Source: Nitrospirota bacterium
Lineage (GTDB): Bacteria; Nitrospirota; Thermodesulfovibrionia; UBA6902; DSMQ01
Reading direction: 5' to 3'
DNA: 17,406 nt
Assembly: GCA_016207865.1 (NCBI GenBank)
Contig: JACQZD010000063.1
Location: 1-17,406 of the forward strand
Both the position numbers and the translations under genes were made by a program. Positions 1 through 6,597 of the stretch are shown here, piece by piece. The notes below the pieces were generated by a model. The model was not told where the DNA came from. It searched no databases and saw nothing but the letters and a program-made list of their open reading frames with translations. How positions within the stretch are numbered: position 1 is the first letter of the stretch; every line of letters begins with the position of its first letter.

Positions 1-18
1 AGCATGAAAGCAGAGTAA
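1..18 (+). CDS. 3' end of an upstream gene (unidentified)
   Basis: Frame 1 reads Ser-Met-Lys-Ala-Glu and then stops with TAA at 16-18. That stop shares its last A with the hisG ATG (TAATG). This is the usual look of a coupled stop/start in an operon. Only five codons are visible, so no product can be named, and the call rests on the coupling geometry alone. Confidence 0.35.
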   Translation, partial: SMKAE

Positions 19-899
19 TGATTATGGGTAAAATCTTAAAAATCGGGCTCCCGAAAGGCAGTCTTGAAGAATCAACATTAAAGCTTTTCAAAAAAGCAGG
101 CTATCAGGTATCAGTGGATGCCCGTTCTTACTATCCGTCTTTTGACGACCCTGAAATACAGGCCATGCTCATCAGGGCGCAGGAGATGGCTAAATACGTT
201 GAGGACGGCGTGCTTGACGCCGGACTTACCGGAAAAGACTGGATACTTGAGCAGAACGCGGATGTGTACGAAGCTGCCGAACTCAACTATGCAAAAGGCG
301 GACTAAGACCTGTCAAATGGGTTATTGCGGTGCCTGAGAAATCCAAAATCAAAAACATCCGGGATTTAAACGGAAAACGCATTGCAACAGAGCTTGTCGG
401 CTTCACTAAAAAATATCTCAAGTCAAGAGGCGTTAAGGCTGAGGTAAACTTTTCATGGGGAGCCACTGAAGTTAAGCCTCCTCATCTTGCAGATGCAATA
501 GTTGAGCTTACAGAAACAGGCACGTCTTTAAGGGCCAATAATCTGAGGATTATTGAGACCATTCTTGAGTCAACCACCCGGTTCATTGCAAACAAAAAGT
601 CGTGGCAGGACAAGTGGAAACGGCAGAAAATGGAAAATATCGTACTTTTGTTAAAAGGCGCGCTTGCAGCAGAAGAAAAAGTCGGCATTAAAATGAATGT
701 ACAGGAGAAATCTTTTAAACGGGTTCTGAGCCTTCTCTCAGCAATGCACTCGCCGACAATCTCGCCTCTTTCGGATAAGGGATGGTACGCCCTGGAGGTC
801 ATGACAGATGAAAAGACAGTCAGGGACCTCATCATCAGGCTCAAGTCAGCAGGCGCATCAGGAATTGTGGAGTATCCCCTGAACAAGGTGATTCCGTAA
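18..899 (+). CDS. hisG: ATP phosphoribosyltransferase, long form (HisG)
   Basis: Catalyses the first, committed step of histidine synthesis in the cytoplasm: ATP plus PRPP gives phosphoribosyl-ATP. The N-terminus IGLPKGSLEE is typical of the catalytic domain. The PRPP-binding signature ETGTSLRANNL lies at residues 166-176. The last ~75 residues, ending GIVEYPLNKVIP, match the ACT-like HisG_C domain that binds histidine. At 293 residues it is the long, self-regulated form that does not need HisZ. The start overlaps the stop of the preceding gene (TAATG). An in-frame ATG six bases further on (24) would give MGKILKIG and is almost equally good, since neither has a strong ribosome site. The next gene starts 21 bases after the stop, so they are probably co-transcribed. 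Feedback inhibition by histidine is family knowledge. Confidence 0.96.
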   Translation: MIMGKILKIGLPKGSLEESTLKLFKKAGYQVSVDARSYYPSFDDPEIQAMLIRAQEMAKYVEDGVLDAGLTGKDWILEQNADVYEAAELNYAKGGLRPVKWVIAVPEKSKIKNIRDLNGKRIATELVGFTKKYLKSRGVKAEVNFSWGATEVKPPHLADAIVELTETGTSLRANNLRIIETILESTTRFIANKKSWQDKWKRQKMENIVLLLKGALAAEEKVGIKMNVQEKSFKRVLSLLSAMHSPTISPLSDKGWYALEVMTDEKTVRDLIIRLKSAGASGIVEYPLNKVIP

Positions 900-920
900 A
901 CATTCCCTTTACCCATAAAA

Positions 921-1118
921 ATGGAAGATAAAACCACAACCCGAAAGACGCTTAAAGAACACATTAAACACTGGCAGACACTGATTGACGCACTGCCGTT
1001 CCCGGTGTCTGTTCATGACACCGACTTTAATATTGCAATAGCAAATAAGCATTTCACTGCAATATGCGGAAGGCAAAAAGGGAGCAGTCCCTTAGAACAG
1101 GCAAAGAGGCCTTTTTAA
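921..1118 (+). pseudogene. Truncated PAS-domain N-terminus of the HD-GYP protein, out of frame with the rest
   Basis: A 65-codon reading frame. Residues ~16-50 (LIDALPFPVSVHD, then IANKHFTAICG) look like the first half of a PAS sensor domain. After about base 1065 the frame yields only GRQKGSSPLEQ and stops. The helix linker and HD-GYP domain continue in another frame from about 1064. In related proteins a complete PAS (roughly 100 residues) is joined in frame to this linker. Roughly 50-60 PAS residues therefore appear to be missing and the frame is changed at the join. An A5G3 run at 1076-1083 sits close to the junction, so a sequencing indel could add to the effect, but it would not explain the missing PAS half. 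No good ribosome site precedes ATG 921. Confidence 0.6.
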
Positions 1119-1741
1119 ATATGCTTGAAGACATAGGCGAATCATATAGAGAGCTTGAGAACCTTTTTATAGGCATTGTGCGCGTGATCGTCAATGCCCT
1201 TGATGCAAAAAGCCACTGGACGCGAGGTCATTCCGAGCGGGTGACTCAATATGCAGAGTTAATTGCGCATGAGATGAGTCTTGACGATGATGATATAAAA
1301 AACCTCAGGCTTGCCGCACTGCTTCATGACGTGGGTAAAATAGGGACTTATGATTACCTCCTGGACAAGCCCTCAGAACTTACCGACAGGGAACGGGAAA
1401 TCGTAGAAGAGCATCCTGCACAAGGCGCAAGCATTCTTAAAGAGATAAAACAATTAAATGAAATTATTCCATTAATCAGGCACCATCATGAAAGAATTGA
1501 CGGCAAGGGCTATCCTGACGGGCTTGAGAATAAAAAGATACCTATCGGCGCAAGGATACTTCATGTGGCTGACTCTTTTGACTCAATGACGGCAGACAGG
1601 CCTTACCGCCCTTCGCCCGGGGAAAAATACGCCATATCGGAATTAGAAAGATGCAGCGGCACGCAGTTTGATCAAGAGGTGGTCAAGGCCTTTCTTACTG
1701 CTCTTGACAAAAGCAAGCAGAATGAACAGCCTTCCCAATGA
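1064..1741 (+). CDS. HD-GYP domain protein, probable cyclic-di-GMP phosphodiesterase
   Basis: The 225-residue frame starts with a helical linker (REQSLRTGKEAF, then a coiled-coil-like stretch). A complete HD-GYP domain follows: GHSERV, LLHDVGKIG with the metal-binding HD pair, HHERIDGKGYPDGL carrying the GYP signature, and ADSFDSMTADRPYR. All expected metal-ligand motifs are visible, so the domain should be able to hydrolyse c-di-GMP; activity is inferred. The natural start is uncertain. The gene probably once began at 921 with a PAS domain, now broken. ATG 1064 is the first start in this frame but lacks a clear Shine-Dalgarno, so reinitiation after the short upstream frame is possible. It ends in an ATGA overlap with hisC, which makes it part of the his transcript and translationally coupled. 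Confidence 0.85.
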   Translation: MRKAKREQSLRTGKEAFLNMLEDIGESYRELENLFIGIVRVIVNALDAKSHWTRGHSERVTQYAELIAHEMSLDDDDIKNLRLAALLHDVGKIGTYDYLLDKPSELTDREREIVEEHPAQGASILKEIKQLNEIIPLIRHHHERIDGKGYPDGLENKKIPIGARILHVADSFDSMTADRPYRPSPGEKYAISELERCSGTQFDQEVVKAFLTALDKSKQNEQPSQ

Positions 1742-2796
1742 ATATCAAAAAATTAGTAAAACCAAATATCCGCTCCCTGTCGGCATATGAAGCAAAAGAT
1801 ATTGCGTGCGCAGTAAAGCTTGACGCAAATGAAAGCCCGTATTCTGCGCCGGCCGGCCAGCCGGCAAGGTTCAGCGTCCAAAAAAATTTCCAAGCTTTAA
1901 ACCGATACCCGGACCCTGAGGCAAAGGCCTTAAGAAAAATCATTGCAAAAGAATTCAGTCTCCGGCCTGAAAACATACTTCACGGAAACGGCTCGGACGA
2001 GCTTATTTATTATTTGATAACAACCTTCGGAGGCCCTGTTTTATATCCGGTCCCGACGTTTTCAATGTACGGAATTATCTCACAGGCGCTCGGTGAAAAA
2101 AAAATTGAGATACCGCTTGATAAAGAGTTTGATCTTGACCTTGAAAAAATCCTTACTGCAATAAAAAAATATAAGCCTAAACTTATTTTTTTAACCCCGC
2201 CTAATAATCCCACAGGCAACTGCTTTTCCTCAGAGAAGATTTTGAAAATCTTGCCACTGTTCACTGTTCACTGTTCACTTGTTGTAATTGACGAGGCTTA
2301 CCACCCGTTTGCAGGCGATAAAGGTTTTACGCCGATGCTTAAGGACTATAAGAATCTTGTTATACTTAGAACATTAAGCAAAATCGGGCTTGCAGGCTTA
2401 AGGGTGGGCTTTCTTCTGGCTGATAAAGATATAGTCAATGAAGTGAATAAGGTAAGGCTTCCTTTTAATCTCAACTCCCTTTCCCAGACAATCGCATCTG
2501 ATGCCTTAAAAGACAAGGCATTGATAAAGTCTAATATCAGGACAATCATAAAGGAAAGGGAAAAGCTCCTTGATGAGCTGTCTGAAATAAACGGCATCAC
2601 CCCCTACCCCTCTGAGGCAAATTTTATTTTGTTTAAAACAGAGAATCCTGCTAAAATCTATAAAGGGCTTCTGAAAAAAGGCGTGCTTGTGAGAAACTTA
2701 AGCGGGATTGTGAAGGAGTGCCTGAGGGTGACAGTCGGGACGCCGGAGGAAAACAGGATTTTTTTAAGGGCATTAAAAAAATGTTTGAGCATATAA
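1738..2796 (+). CDS. hisC: Histidinol-phosphate aminotransferase (HisC)
   Basis: PLP enzyme that moves the amino group of glutamate to imidazole-acetol phosphate, giving histidinol phosphate. At 352 residues it has normal length for fold-type I HisC. Visible motifs in order: LDANESPY, RYPDPEA, NGSDELI, PTFSMY, TPPNNPTGN, VIDEAYHPF, and LRTLSKIGLAGLRVG with the PLP lysine at K215. The start is the ATG of the ATGA overlap with the HD-GYP gene. Two oddities lie inside it. The first is a G+C-rich palindromic patch at 1848-1865, encoding part of a non-conserved loop. The second is a perfect heptamer repeat (actgttc, 3.6 copies) at 2255-2279, which encodes FTVHCSL just before the conserved VVIDEAY strand. 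Neither disrupts the frame. Confidence 0.95.
   Translation: MNIKKLVKPNIRSLSAYEAKDIACAVKLDANESPYSAPAGQPARFSVQKNFQALNRYPDPEAKALRKIIAKEFSLRPENILHGNGSDELIYYLITTFGGPVLYPVPTFSMYGIISQALGEKKIEIPLDKEFDLDLEKILTAIKKYKPKLIFLTPPNNPTGNCFSSEKILKILPLFTVHCSLVVIDEAYHPFAGDKGFTPMLKDYKNLVILRTLSKIGLAGLRVGFLLADKDIVNEVNKVRLPFNLNSLSQTIASDALKDKALIKSNIRTIIKEREKLLDELSEINGITPYPSEANFILFKTENPAKIYKGLLKKGVLVRNLSGIVKECLRVTVGTPEENRIFLRALKKCLSI
1848..1865. repeat. G+C-rich near-palindrome inside hisC
   Basis: GCCGGC-CGGCCA-GCCGGC, 18 bases that are almost all G and C and much richer than the surrounding gene. It codes for part of a loop (APAGQPAR) between LDANESPY and RYPDPEA where HisC proteins vary. It could be a small inserted palindromic element tolerated in frame. 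This is a low-confidence interpretation of a clear compositional patch. Confidence 0.3.
2255..2279 (+). repeat. Tandem heptamer actgttc (3.6 copies) within hisC
   Basis: Three perfect copies of actgttc (2256-2262, 2263-2269, 2270-2276) plus a partial fourth. Because the unit is 7 bases, three copies (21 bases) stay in frame, but gain or loss of one copy would shift hisC and end the protein before the PLP lysine. Confidence 0.85.
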
Positions 2797-2837
2797 AAAA
2801 TCTATGCAGTCATTGACTCTAACATACCTTTAAATCC

Positions 2838-2912
2838 GTCATTCCTGCGGAGGCAGGAATCCAGTCCATTATAAAAATCTCTGGATTCCGGCTTGAAACA
2901 TGCCGGAATGAC
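2838..2912. repeat. Double-hairpin intergenic repeat, copy 1 (hisC-hisB)
   Basis: 75 bases with ends GTCATTCC and GGAATGAC. Left hairpin: attcctgc/gcaggaat. Right hairpin: attccggc/gccggaat. The halves are joined by GGAATCCAG and a mirrored CTGGATTCC, so the whole element can also fold as one long stem. It begins 41 bases after the hisC stop. It may act as an RNA 3'-end or processing structure, or simply be a non-autonomous mobile repeat. It belongs to the same family as the elements at 12002, 12851, 14677 and 16565. Confidence 0.85.
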
Positions 2913-2954
2913 AACCTTGGGATATTTCAAGGTGTTTGGGAAAATGACAAATAA

Positions 2955-2962
2955 GGGGGGGG
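2955..2962 (+). promoter_or_regulatory. G8 homopolymer acting as the hisB ribosome-binding site
   Basis: AAGGGGGGGG lies six bases before the hisB ATG, so the purine-rich G run is the only candidate Shine-Dalgarno. A run of eight Gs is prone to length change, which would alter spacing and possibly translation strength. Confidence 0.55.
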
Positions 2963-2968
2963 TTATAA

Positions 2969-3556
2969 ATGAGAAAGGCAAAAGTTGAAAGAAAGACCAA
3001 AGAAACAAACGTTAAAATCAGTGTTAATCTTGACGGCGCCGGAGACTATAAGATAAACACCTCAATCCCTTTTCTGGACCATATGCTCAGCCTCATGGCA
3101 AAACACGGGCATATAGACATCACCGCAGAGGCAAAAGGCGATATTGAGATTGATTACCACCATCTGATAGAAGACATCGGCATTGTGCTCGGCGAGGCAG
3201 TCAAAAAAGCCCTTGGGCAGAAACTCAGGATCAGGCGCTACGGCGAGGCGCTTACGCCCATGGATGAATGCCTTGTGCAAACAGTCATAGACCTCAGCGG
3301 AAGACCATACCTCGTCTACAGAGTCAAACCGCCCAAGGACAGCACCTTAAAGGGCGCCGGCATGTCTATCTTTGAGGATTTTTTCAGGTCTCTGACAAAT
3401 CACGCAGGCATGAATCTCCACATAATACTTCTTTACGGCCGCGACCCGCATCACATTTTTGAGGCGGTATTTAAAGGCGTCGGCAGGGCCTTAAGAAGCG
3501 CAGTTGAGATACATCCCAAAACAAAGGGCATACCGTCAACAAAAGGCACGCTTTAA
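2969..3556 (+). CDS. hisB: Imidazoleglycerol-phosphate dehydratase (HisB)
   Basis: Manganese enzyme that dehydrates imidazole glycerol phosphate to imidazole acetol phosphate, the substrate precursor for HisC. The 195 residues match the monofunctional bacterial form, with no phosphatase fusion. Metal-binding histidine motifs are visible: FLDHMLSLMAKHG near residue 31, DYHHLIEDIGI near residue 67, the third conserved block NHAGMNLHI, and DPHHIFEAVFK. The ATG has a G-run ribosome site six bases upstream. It follows hisC after a 172-base gap that holds a double-hairpin repeat, so it may be on the same transcript with reduced coupling. The usual partners hisH, hisA, hisF and hisI do not follow, so the pathway must be completed elsewhere in the genome. 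Confidence 0.96.
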   Translation: MRKAKVERKTKETNVKISVNLDGAGDYKINTSIPFLDHMLSLMAKHGHIDITAEAKGDIEIDYHHLIEDIGIVLGEAVKKALGQKLRIRRYGEALTPMDECLVQTVIDLSGRPYLVYRVKPPKDSTLKGAGMSIFEDFFRSLTNHAGMNLHIILLYGRDPHHIFEAVFKGVGRALRSAVEIHPKTKGIPSTKGTL

Positions 3557-3621
3557 AGACAGGTTCGCTGCGCGCCGCCTTTCTTTGACTTTTTAAACTC
3601 CGGGAGAATAAAGGATAACAG

Positions 3622-4071
3622 TTGCCGGAAAATTCGGATAAAAGAATCCTTAGAGACAGGCGGAGATTTCCCACGCCGATTCTCTGCAGGCACACATTTA
3701 TCGGCGGCAGAAGGAAAGCCGCAAGAAGAAAAGATGACAAAAAAATATATTTATTTATGGACCGGTTCAGTTCAAGACTTCTGGTGTTTCTGCTTCTGCT
3801 TCTGCTTCTTAACTGTATTGACGCTTACCTGACCCTTTCTATGATTTATGAAGGCTCGGCTGACGAGGCCAATCCGGTAATGTCATTTCTTCTTAAGCAC
3901 GGCGCCTTGACTTTTATCATATCAAAATTTTTTATCACAGGCTTTGCAGTAGTATTTTTCTGCCTATTTAAAAATGTCAAAGCCGCACGCATTGGTGTGC
4001 TGTTTTTGATATTTATGTATATTCTCCTCATACTGTATGAATTTAATATGGTTCTTTCAATCCGGCAATGA
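3622..4071 (+). CDS. DUF5658-like small membrane protein
   Basis: 149 residues, function unknown. It starts with TTG 3622 behind AAGGA (3610-3614). The upstream start is preferred because the basic segment RRRFPTPILCRHTFIGGRRK is typical of the DUF5658 family N-terminus. Three hydrophobic segments follow at about residues 52-74, 87-112 and 120-142. A conserved-looking NPVMSFLL motif sits between the first two, after NCIDAYLTL. The family assignment is from memory of this pattern and is moderate. The first membrane segment is encoded by a ctgctt hexamer repeat. It lies 65 bases after hisB, with no terminator seen between them, and is convergent with the pilin gene. Nothing visible links it to histidine synthesis. 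Confidence 0.75.
   Translation: MPENSDKRILRDRRRFPTPILCRHTFIGGRRKAARRKDDKKIYLFMDRFSSRLLVFLLLLLLLNCIDAYLTLSMIYEGSADEANPVMSFLLKHGALTFIISKFFITGFAVVFFCLFKNVKAARIGVLFLIFMYILLILYEFNMVLSIRQ
3790..3807 (+). repeat. In-frame hexamer ctgctt x3 (poly-leucine)
   Basis: Three tandem copies of ctgctt followed by ctt encode consecutive leucines in the first membrane helix of the DUF5658-like protein. A copy change would lengthen or shorten the helix by two leucines without shifting the frame. Confidence 0.7.
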
Positions 4072-4075
4072 ACAA

Positions 4076-4097
4076 CCCTGCGACAAAGACCGCAGGG
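4076..4097 (+). terminator. Weak hairpin after the DUF5658-like gene
   Basis: CCCTGCG (4076-4082) pairs with CGCAGGG (4091-4097) five bases after the stop codon, with an eight-base loop. No T-run follows, so it is at best a weak terminator or a 3'-end stabiliser. Confidence 0.35.
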
Positions 4098-4109
4098 TAT
4101 CTAAATCTC

Positions 4110-4130
4110 CCCTCCCTTGACGGGGGAGGG
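4110..4130. repeat. C/G-rich hairpin (ccctccc / gggaggg)
   Basis: A seven-base stem, ccctccc 4110-4116 with gggaggg 4124-4130, set in AAATCTCCCCTCC...GGGAGGGATTAG. The layout resembles a widespread dispersed palindrome. It lies between the converging DUF5658-like and pilin genes, and only one copy is in the window. Confidence 0.4.
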
Positions 4131-4173
4131 ATTAGTGGAGACCATGTGGCAAGACTACAGGGAATTACAAGTT

Positions 4174-4225
4174 AAAAAAAAGTTTCCCCGTTTAACCGCC
4201 GGGGGGATGGGTTAAACGGGGAAAC
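4174..4225 (-). terminator. Strong rho-independent terminator of the pilin gene
   Basis: On the minus strand a 16-base perfect stem (GTTTCCCCGTTTAACC with its exact complement, + strand 4182-4197 and 4210-4225) is followed by eight Ts (As at 4174-4181 on the plus strand). It begins about 20 bases after the pilin stop codon. This is a textbook intrinsic terminator. Confidence 0.93.
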
Positions 4226-4245
4226 CGTGAAACACTGTGTTATGT

Positions 4246-4671
4246 TCACATCGGATTGATTTCAGGCAATGCAGCGATCATGCTGCTTGTCACATCAAAT
4301 CCCTGCTCTGTAAATGTAACCGTATATGCGCCATAACCTGCTGTTGAACCCTGACGTGTAAGCGTAAGCGACCATGAATTCTCAATGTTGCCGGAGCCGC
4401 CTGCCGTTATCTGCCCCACTTTGAAATACTTGGGTGCGCCCGTCCTCATATCCAGGCTTGCTATAGAGCCTGTATATGTGTTCTGACGCGCATGGAATCT
4501 TTCCTGTGAAGCCCTCACTGAGGCAAGGTAGTTAAAGGCCTCCCTTGCCTTTACGCGCTCAGCCGCATCGCGGTATCTCGGCACTGCAAAAGCGGCAAGA
4601 ACGCCGATTATCACGATAATGACTGTCAGTTCAACAAGCGTAAAACCTTTTATAATATTTTTGAGTCTCAT
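4246..4671 (-). CDS. Type IV pilin-like protein (major pilin / pseudopilin)
   Basis: A prepilin of 141 residues. Leader MRLKNIIKG is followed by the cleavage site G|FTLVE, with glutamate at mature position 5, and then the hydrophobic helix LTVIIVIIGVLAAFAVPRY. It should be cut and N-methylated by PilD and assembled at the inner membrane. The short C-terminal domain has no cysteines and so no disulfide loop. The start at 4671 is chosen over a longer frame because AGGAGGGG sits seven bases upstream and the leader then has normal length. It has its own strong terminator and a candidate sigma-54 promoter about 100 bases upstream. The divergent PilS/PilR-like pair makes it a likely pilin under PilR control. 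Whether it is the major pilin PilA or a GspG-type pseudopilin cannot be decided from sequence alone. Confidence 0.9.
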   Translation of the reverse strand: MRLKNIIKGFTLVELTVIIVIIGVLAAFAVPRYRDAAERVKAREAFNYLASVRASQERFHARQNTYTGSIASLDMRTGAPKYFKVGQITAGGSGNIENSWSLTLTRQGSTAGYGAYTVTFTEQGFDVTSSMIAALPEINPM

Positions 4672-4780
4672 GTTTTTCCCCTCCTCCTGCACTTTTATAT
4701 TGTCACAAAACCGGCCTGTAGATTTTATTTTCTACTATCTACTTTTTTTGCGCTATGACCTGCATCACATTCATTATGTT

Positions 4781-4796
4781 TGCATTTTTTATACCA
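4781..4796 (-). promoter_or_regulatory. Candidate sigma-54 promoter for the pilin gene
   Basis: The minus strand reads TGGTATAAAAAATGCA. It keeps the invariant GG and GC elements with exactly ten bases between them and matches 9 of 12 positions of TGGCACG-N4-TTGCA. Transcription would start near 4770, giving a leader of about 100 bases before the pilin ATG. A PilR-like activator encoded next door supports the assignment. Confidence 0.5.
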
Positions 4797-4888
4797 GCAG
4801 GTTTATTTGGTAAAAATTTAATGAATTCAAGGAGTTTTGCCTTTGTGACCTGTCTGTTCACTTTAAATTTGTAAAATTATTTGTCGTG

Positions 4889-4907
4889 GCTGACATTTTT
4901 TGTCAGC
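4889..4907. promoter_or_regulatory. Perfect inverted repeat between pilin and pilS, possible activator site
   Basis: GCTGACA-TTTTT-TGTCAGC, a seven-base perfect inverted repeat in the divergent pilin/pilS gap. It lies about 100 bases upstream of the candidate sigma-54 promoter, the distance usual for enhancer sites of NtrC-family activators. It could instead regulate pilS. The rest of the 4693-5007 gap is A+T rich and shows no gene. Confidence 0.35.
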
Positions 4908-5007
4908 AGTGTGATAATCATATGGTTAGACGATTTATTTTTTATAAAATCCAGAGAGACTTGACAGAAGGGAGGTACGGCAGATTAAAATTAAACACAA
5001 ACCATTC

Positions 5008-6597
5008 ATGCAAGAGGCTGTAAGAAAACTTACATATCTGATATTTCTCAGGGCAGTGCTGGTCACCGTCCTGCTTGGTTCGTATTATCTCCCAAAAATC
5101 GGTTTCAGCACAATTGCACAGCCGGTCGTATTTTCCTATTTTGTGATTTTGCTGTATTTGCTGACGGCAATCTACATACTTTTTCTCCGGCAGATAAAAA
5201 ATATCTCCCATTATATCATCTTTGCATACACCCAGATTGTGATTGATATCATTGCCGAGACAATCCTTCTTTATCTGACCGGAGGGCTGGCAAGCTGGTT
5301 TTCATTTTTGTTTCCTGTCAGCATAATTTCAGCGGCGATAATGCTCAACCGCCGCGCCTGCTATGCTGTTGCTACACTCAGCAGCTGCTTGTACGGACTG
5401 CTTATAACACTTCAGTTCGCAGGCCTACTGCCTCTCACCACTGATATTGTTTTTATGGAAAAAGATTACTTTTATAACATTTTCTCTCACATCACCATAT
5501 TCTACCTTGTCGCATTTCTAAGCGGTTATCATTCTGAAAAACTGTACAGGACCACCCTCAGTCTTGAAGAAAAAAATACAATCTTAAGCGACCTGAAGGT
5601 CTTCAGCAGGGACATAATTGAAAGCATGACAAGCGGCGTTTTTACAACAGACCTGAACTGGAAGATAGTTACCTTCAATACCTCTGCGCAGAAAATCCTT
5701 AAATGCGGTTTTGACAGCGTAGAGGGCAAAGATACTTCAGAGATATTCCCTTTTCTGGGCGGCTCAAAAAAAGTGTCTTTGGAGAGGATTGAGGGTACGG
5801 TTATGGTAGCCGGCCGTTCTGTTCCCGTAGGGATGGGGATATCGGAGCTTAAGGACGGCATGGGAAAACAGATAGGGATAATAGGTGTTTTTCAGGATCT
5901 GACGGAATTCAAGGCAATGGAGGCAGAGGTCAAAAAAAAGGAAAAATGGGCCTTCATAGGAGAGCTTTCAGCATCCATTGCGCATGAACTCAGAAACCCG
6001 CTTGCATCGCTTAAGGCGTCCATTGATATGCTCCGTGAAAAAAAGGTCTCAAGCGAACATGCGGACCACCTCATGCAGATAGCGCTCTCAGAAATGGACC
6101 GGCTGAATGCAATCATTACTGACTTTTTGCTATATGCAAAACCGCAGGAACCGAATAAGACCACCTTTGATTTACATCAGTACCTGAGCGACGTCGCCAC
6201 GCTTCTGCGCAGTTCAGAAACCGGCAAAAAAAATGTTACTATATCCGAGCATATTGAGGGGCAGATGTTTATTACAGGGGACCCGAAACAGCTTTTACAG
6301 GTCTTCTGGAATCTCGGCATCAACGCGCTTGACGCCGTCACTGACGGAGGGAATATAAGCATCGGCACAAGGAAAACCGGCGGCACAGTGGAGATTTTAT
6401 TTAAGGATACCGGCGCTGGAATCAATCAGGAACATATAGACAAAATATTTTATCCTTTTTTCACCACAAAGGATAATGGAACAGGGCTGGGGCTTGCGAT
6501 AACGCAGAAAATTGTGGAGGCGCACGGGGGCAGGATTACTGTTAAATCCAAAGGCGCCGGCACGACATTCAGGGTAATGCTGCCTGCAAACAATTGA
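5008..6597 (+). CDS. pilS: PilS-like membrane sensor histidine kinase
   Basis: 529 residues. About six hydrophobic segments fill residues 10-185, followed by a PAS domain (about 200-310, DIIESMTSGVFTTD) and a HisKA domain with phospho-accepting H326 in SIAHELRNPLAS. The ATPase domain follows, with N box NLGINALDAV, G1 DTGAGI and GTGLGLAI. It should autophosphorylate and pass phosphate to the downstream regulator; PilS proteins monitor pilin in the membrane. No ribosome site precedes ATG 5008. GGGAGGT at 4970-4976 is instead ideally spaced for an in-frame ATT at 4984, which would add eight residues (see findings). Its stop overlaps the next gene by four bases, so kinase and regulator are coupled. 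Assignment to PilS rather than another NtrB-type kinase rests on the pilin neighbour and multi-pass membrane domain. Confidence 0.88.
   Translation: MQEAVRKLTYLIFLRAVLVTVLLGSYYLPKIGFSTIAQPVVFSYFVILLYLLTAIYILFLRQIKNISHYIIFAYTQIVIDIIAETILLYLTGGLASWFSFLFPVSIISAAIMLNRRACYAVATLSSCLYGLLITLQFAGLLPLTTDIVFMEKDYFYNIFSHITIFYLVAFLSGYHSEKLYRTTLSLEEKNTILSDLKVFSRDIIESMTSGVFTTDLNWKIVTFNTSAQKILKCGFDSVEGKDTSEIFPFLGGSKKVSLERIEGTVMVAGRSVPVGMGISELKDGMGKQIGIIGVFQDLTEFKAMEAEVKKKEKWAFIGELSASIAHELRNPLASLKASIDMLREKKVSSEHADHLMQIALSEMDRLNAIITDFLLYAKPQEPNKTTFDLHQYLSDVATLLRSSETGKKNVTISEHIEGQMFITGDPKQLLQVFWNLGINALDAVTDGGNISIGTRKTGGTVEILFKDTGAGINQEHIDKIFYPFFTTKDNGTGLGLAITQKIVEAHGGRITVKSKGAGTTFRVMLPANN

Noticed and set aside
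482..964. A 160-codon minus-strand open frame opposite hisG
   Set aside because: It lies antisense to the conserved hisG coding sequence, has no recognisable domain or ribosome site, and is explained as a shadow frame.
2797..2968. Histidine leader peptide or T-box before hisB
   Set aside because: There is no run of His codons and no T-box core; the gap holds the double-hairpin repeat and the G8 ribosome site.
4072..4245. Small RNA gene between the DUF5658-like gene and the pilin gene
   Set aside because: The hairpins are better explained as convergent 3' ends, including the strong pilin terminator; no promoter is evident.
4246..4692. Longer pilin start at 4692
   Set aside because: The extra residues MQEEGKN are translated from the ribosome-binding site itself. 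The start at 4671 gives a normal short prepilin leader.
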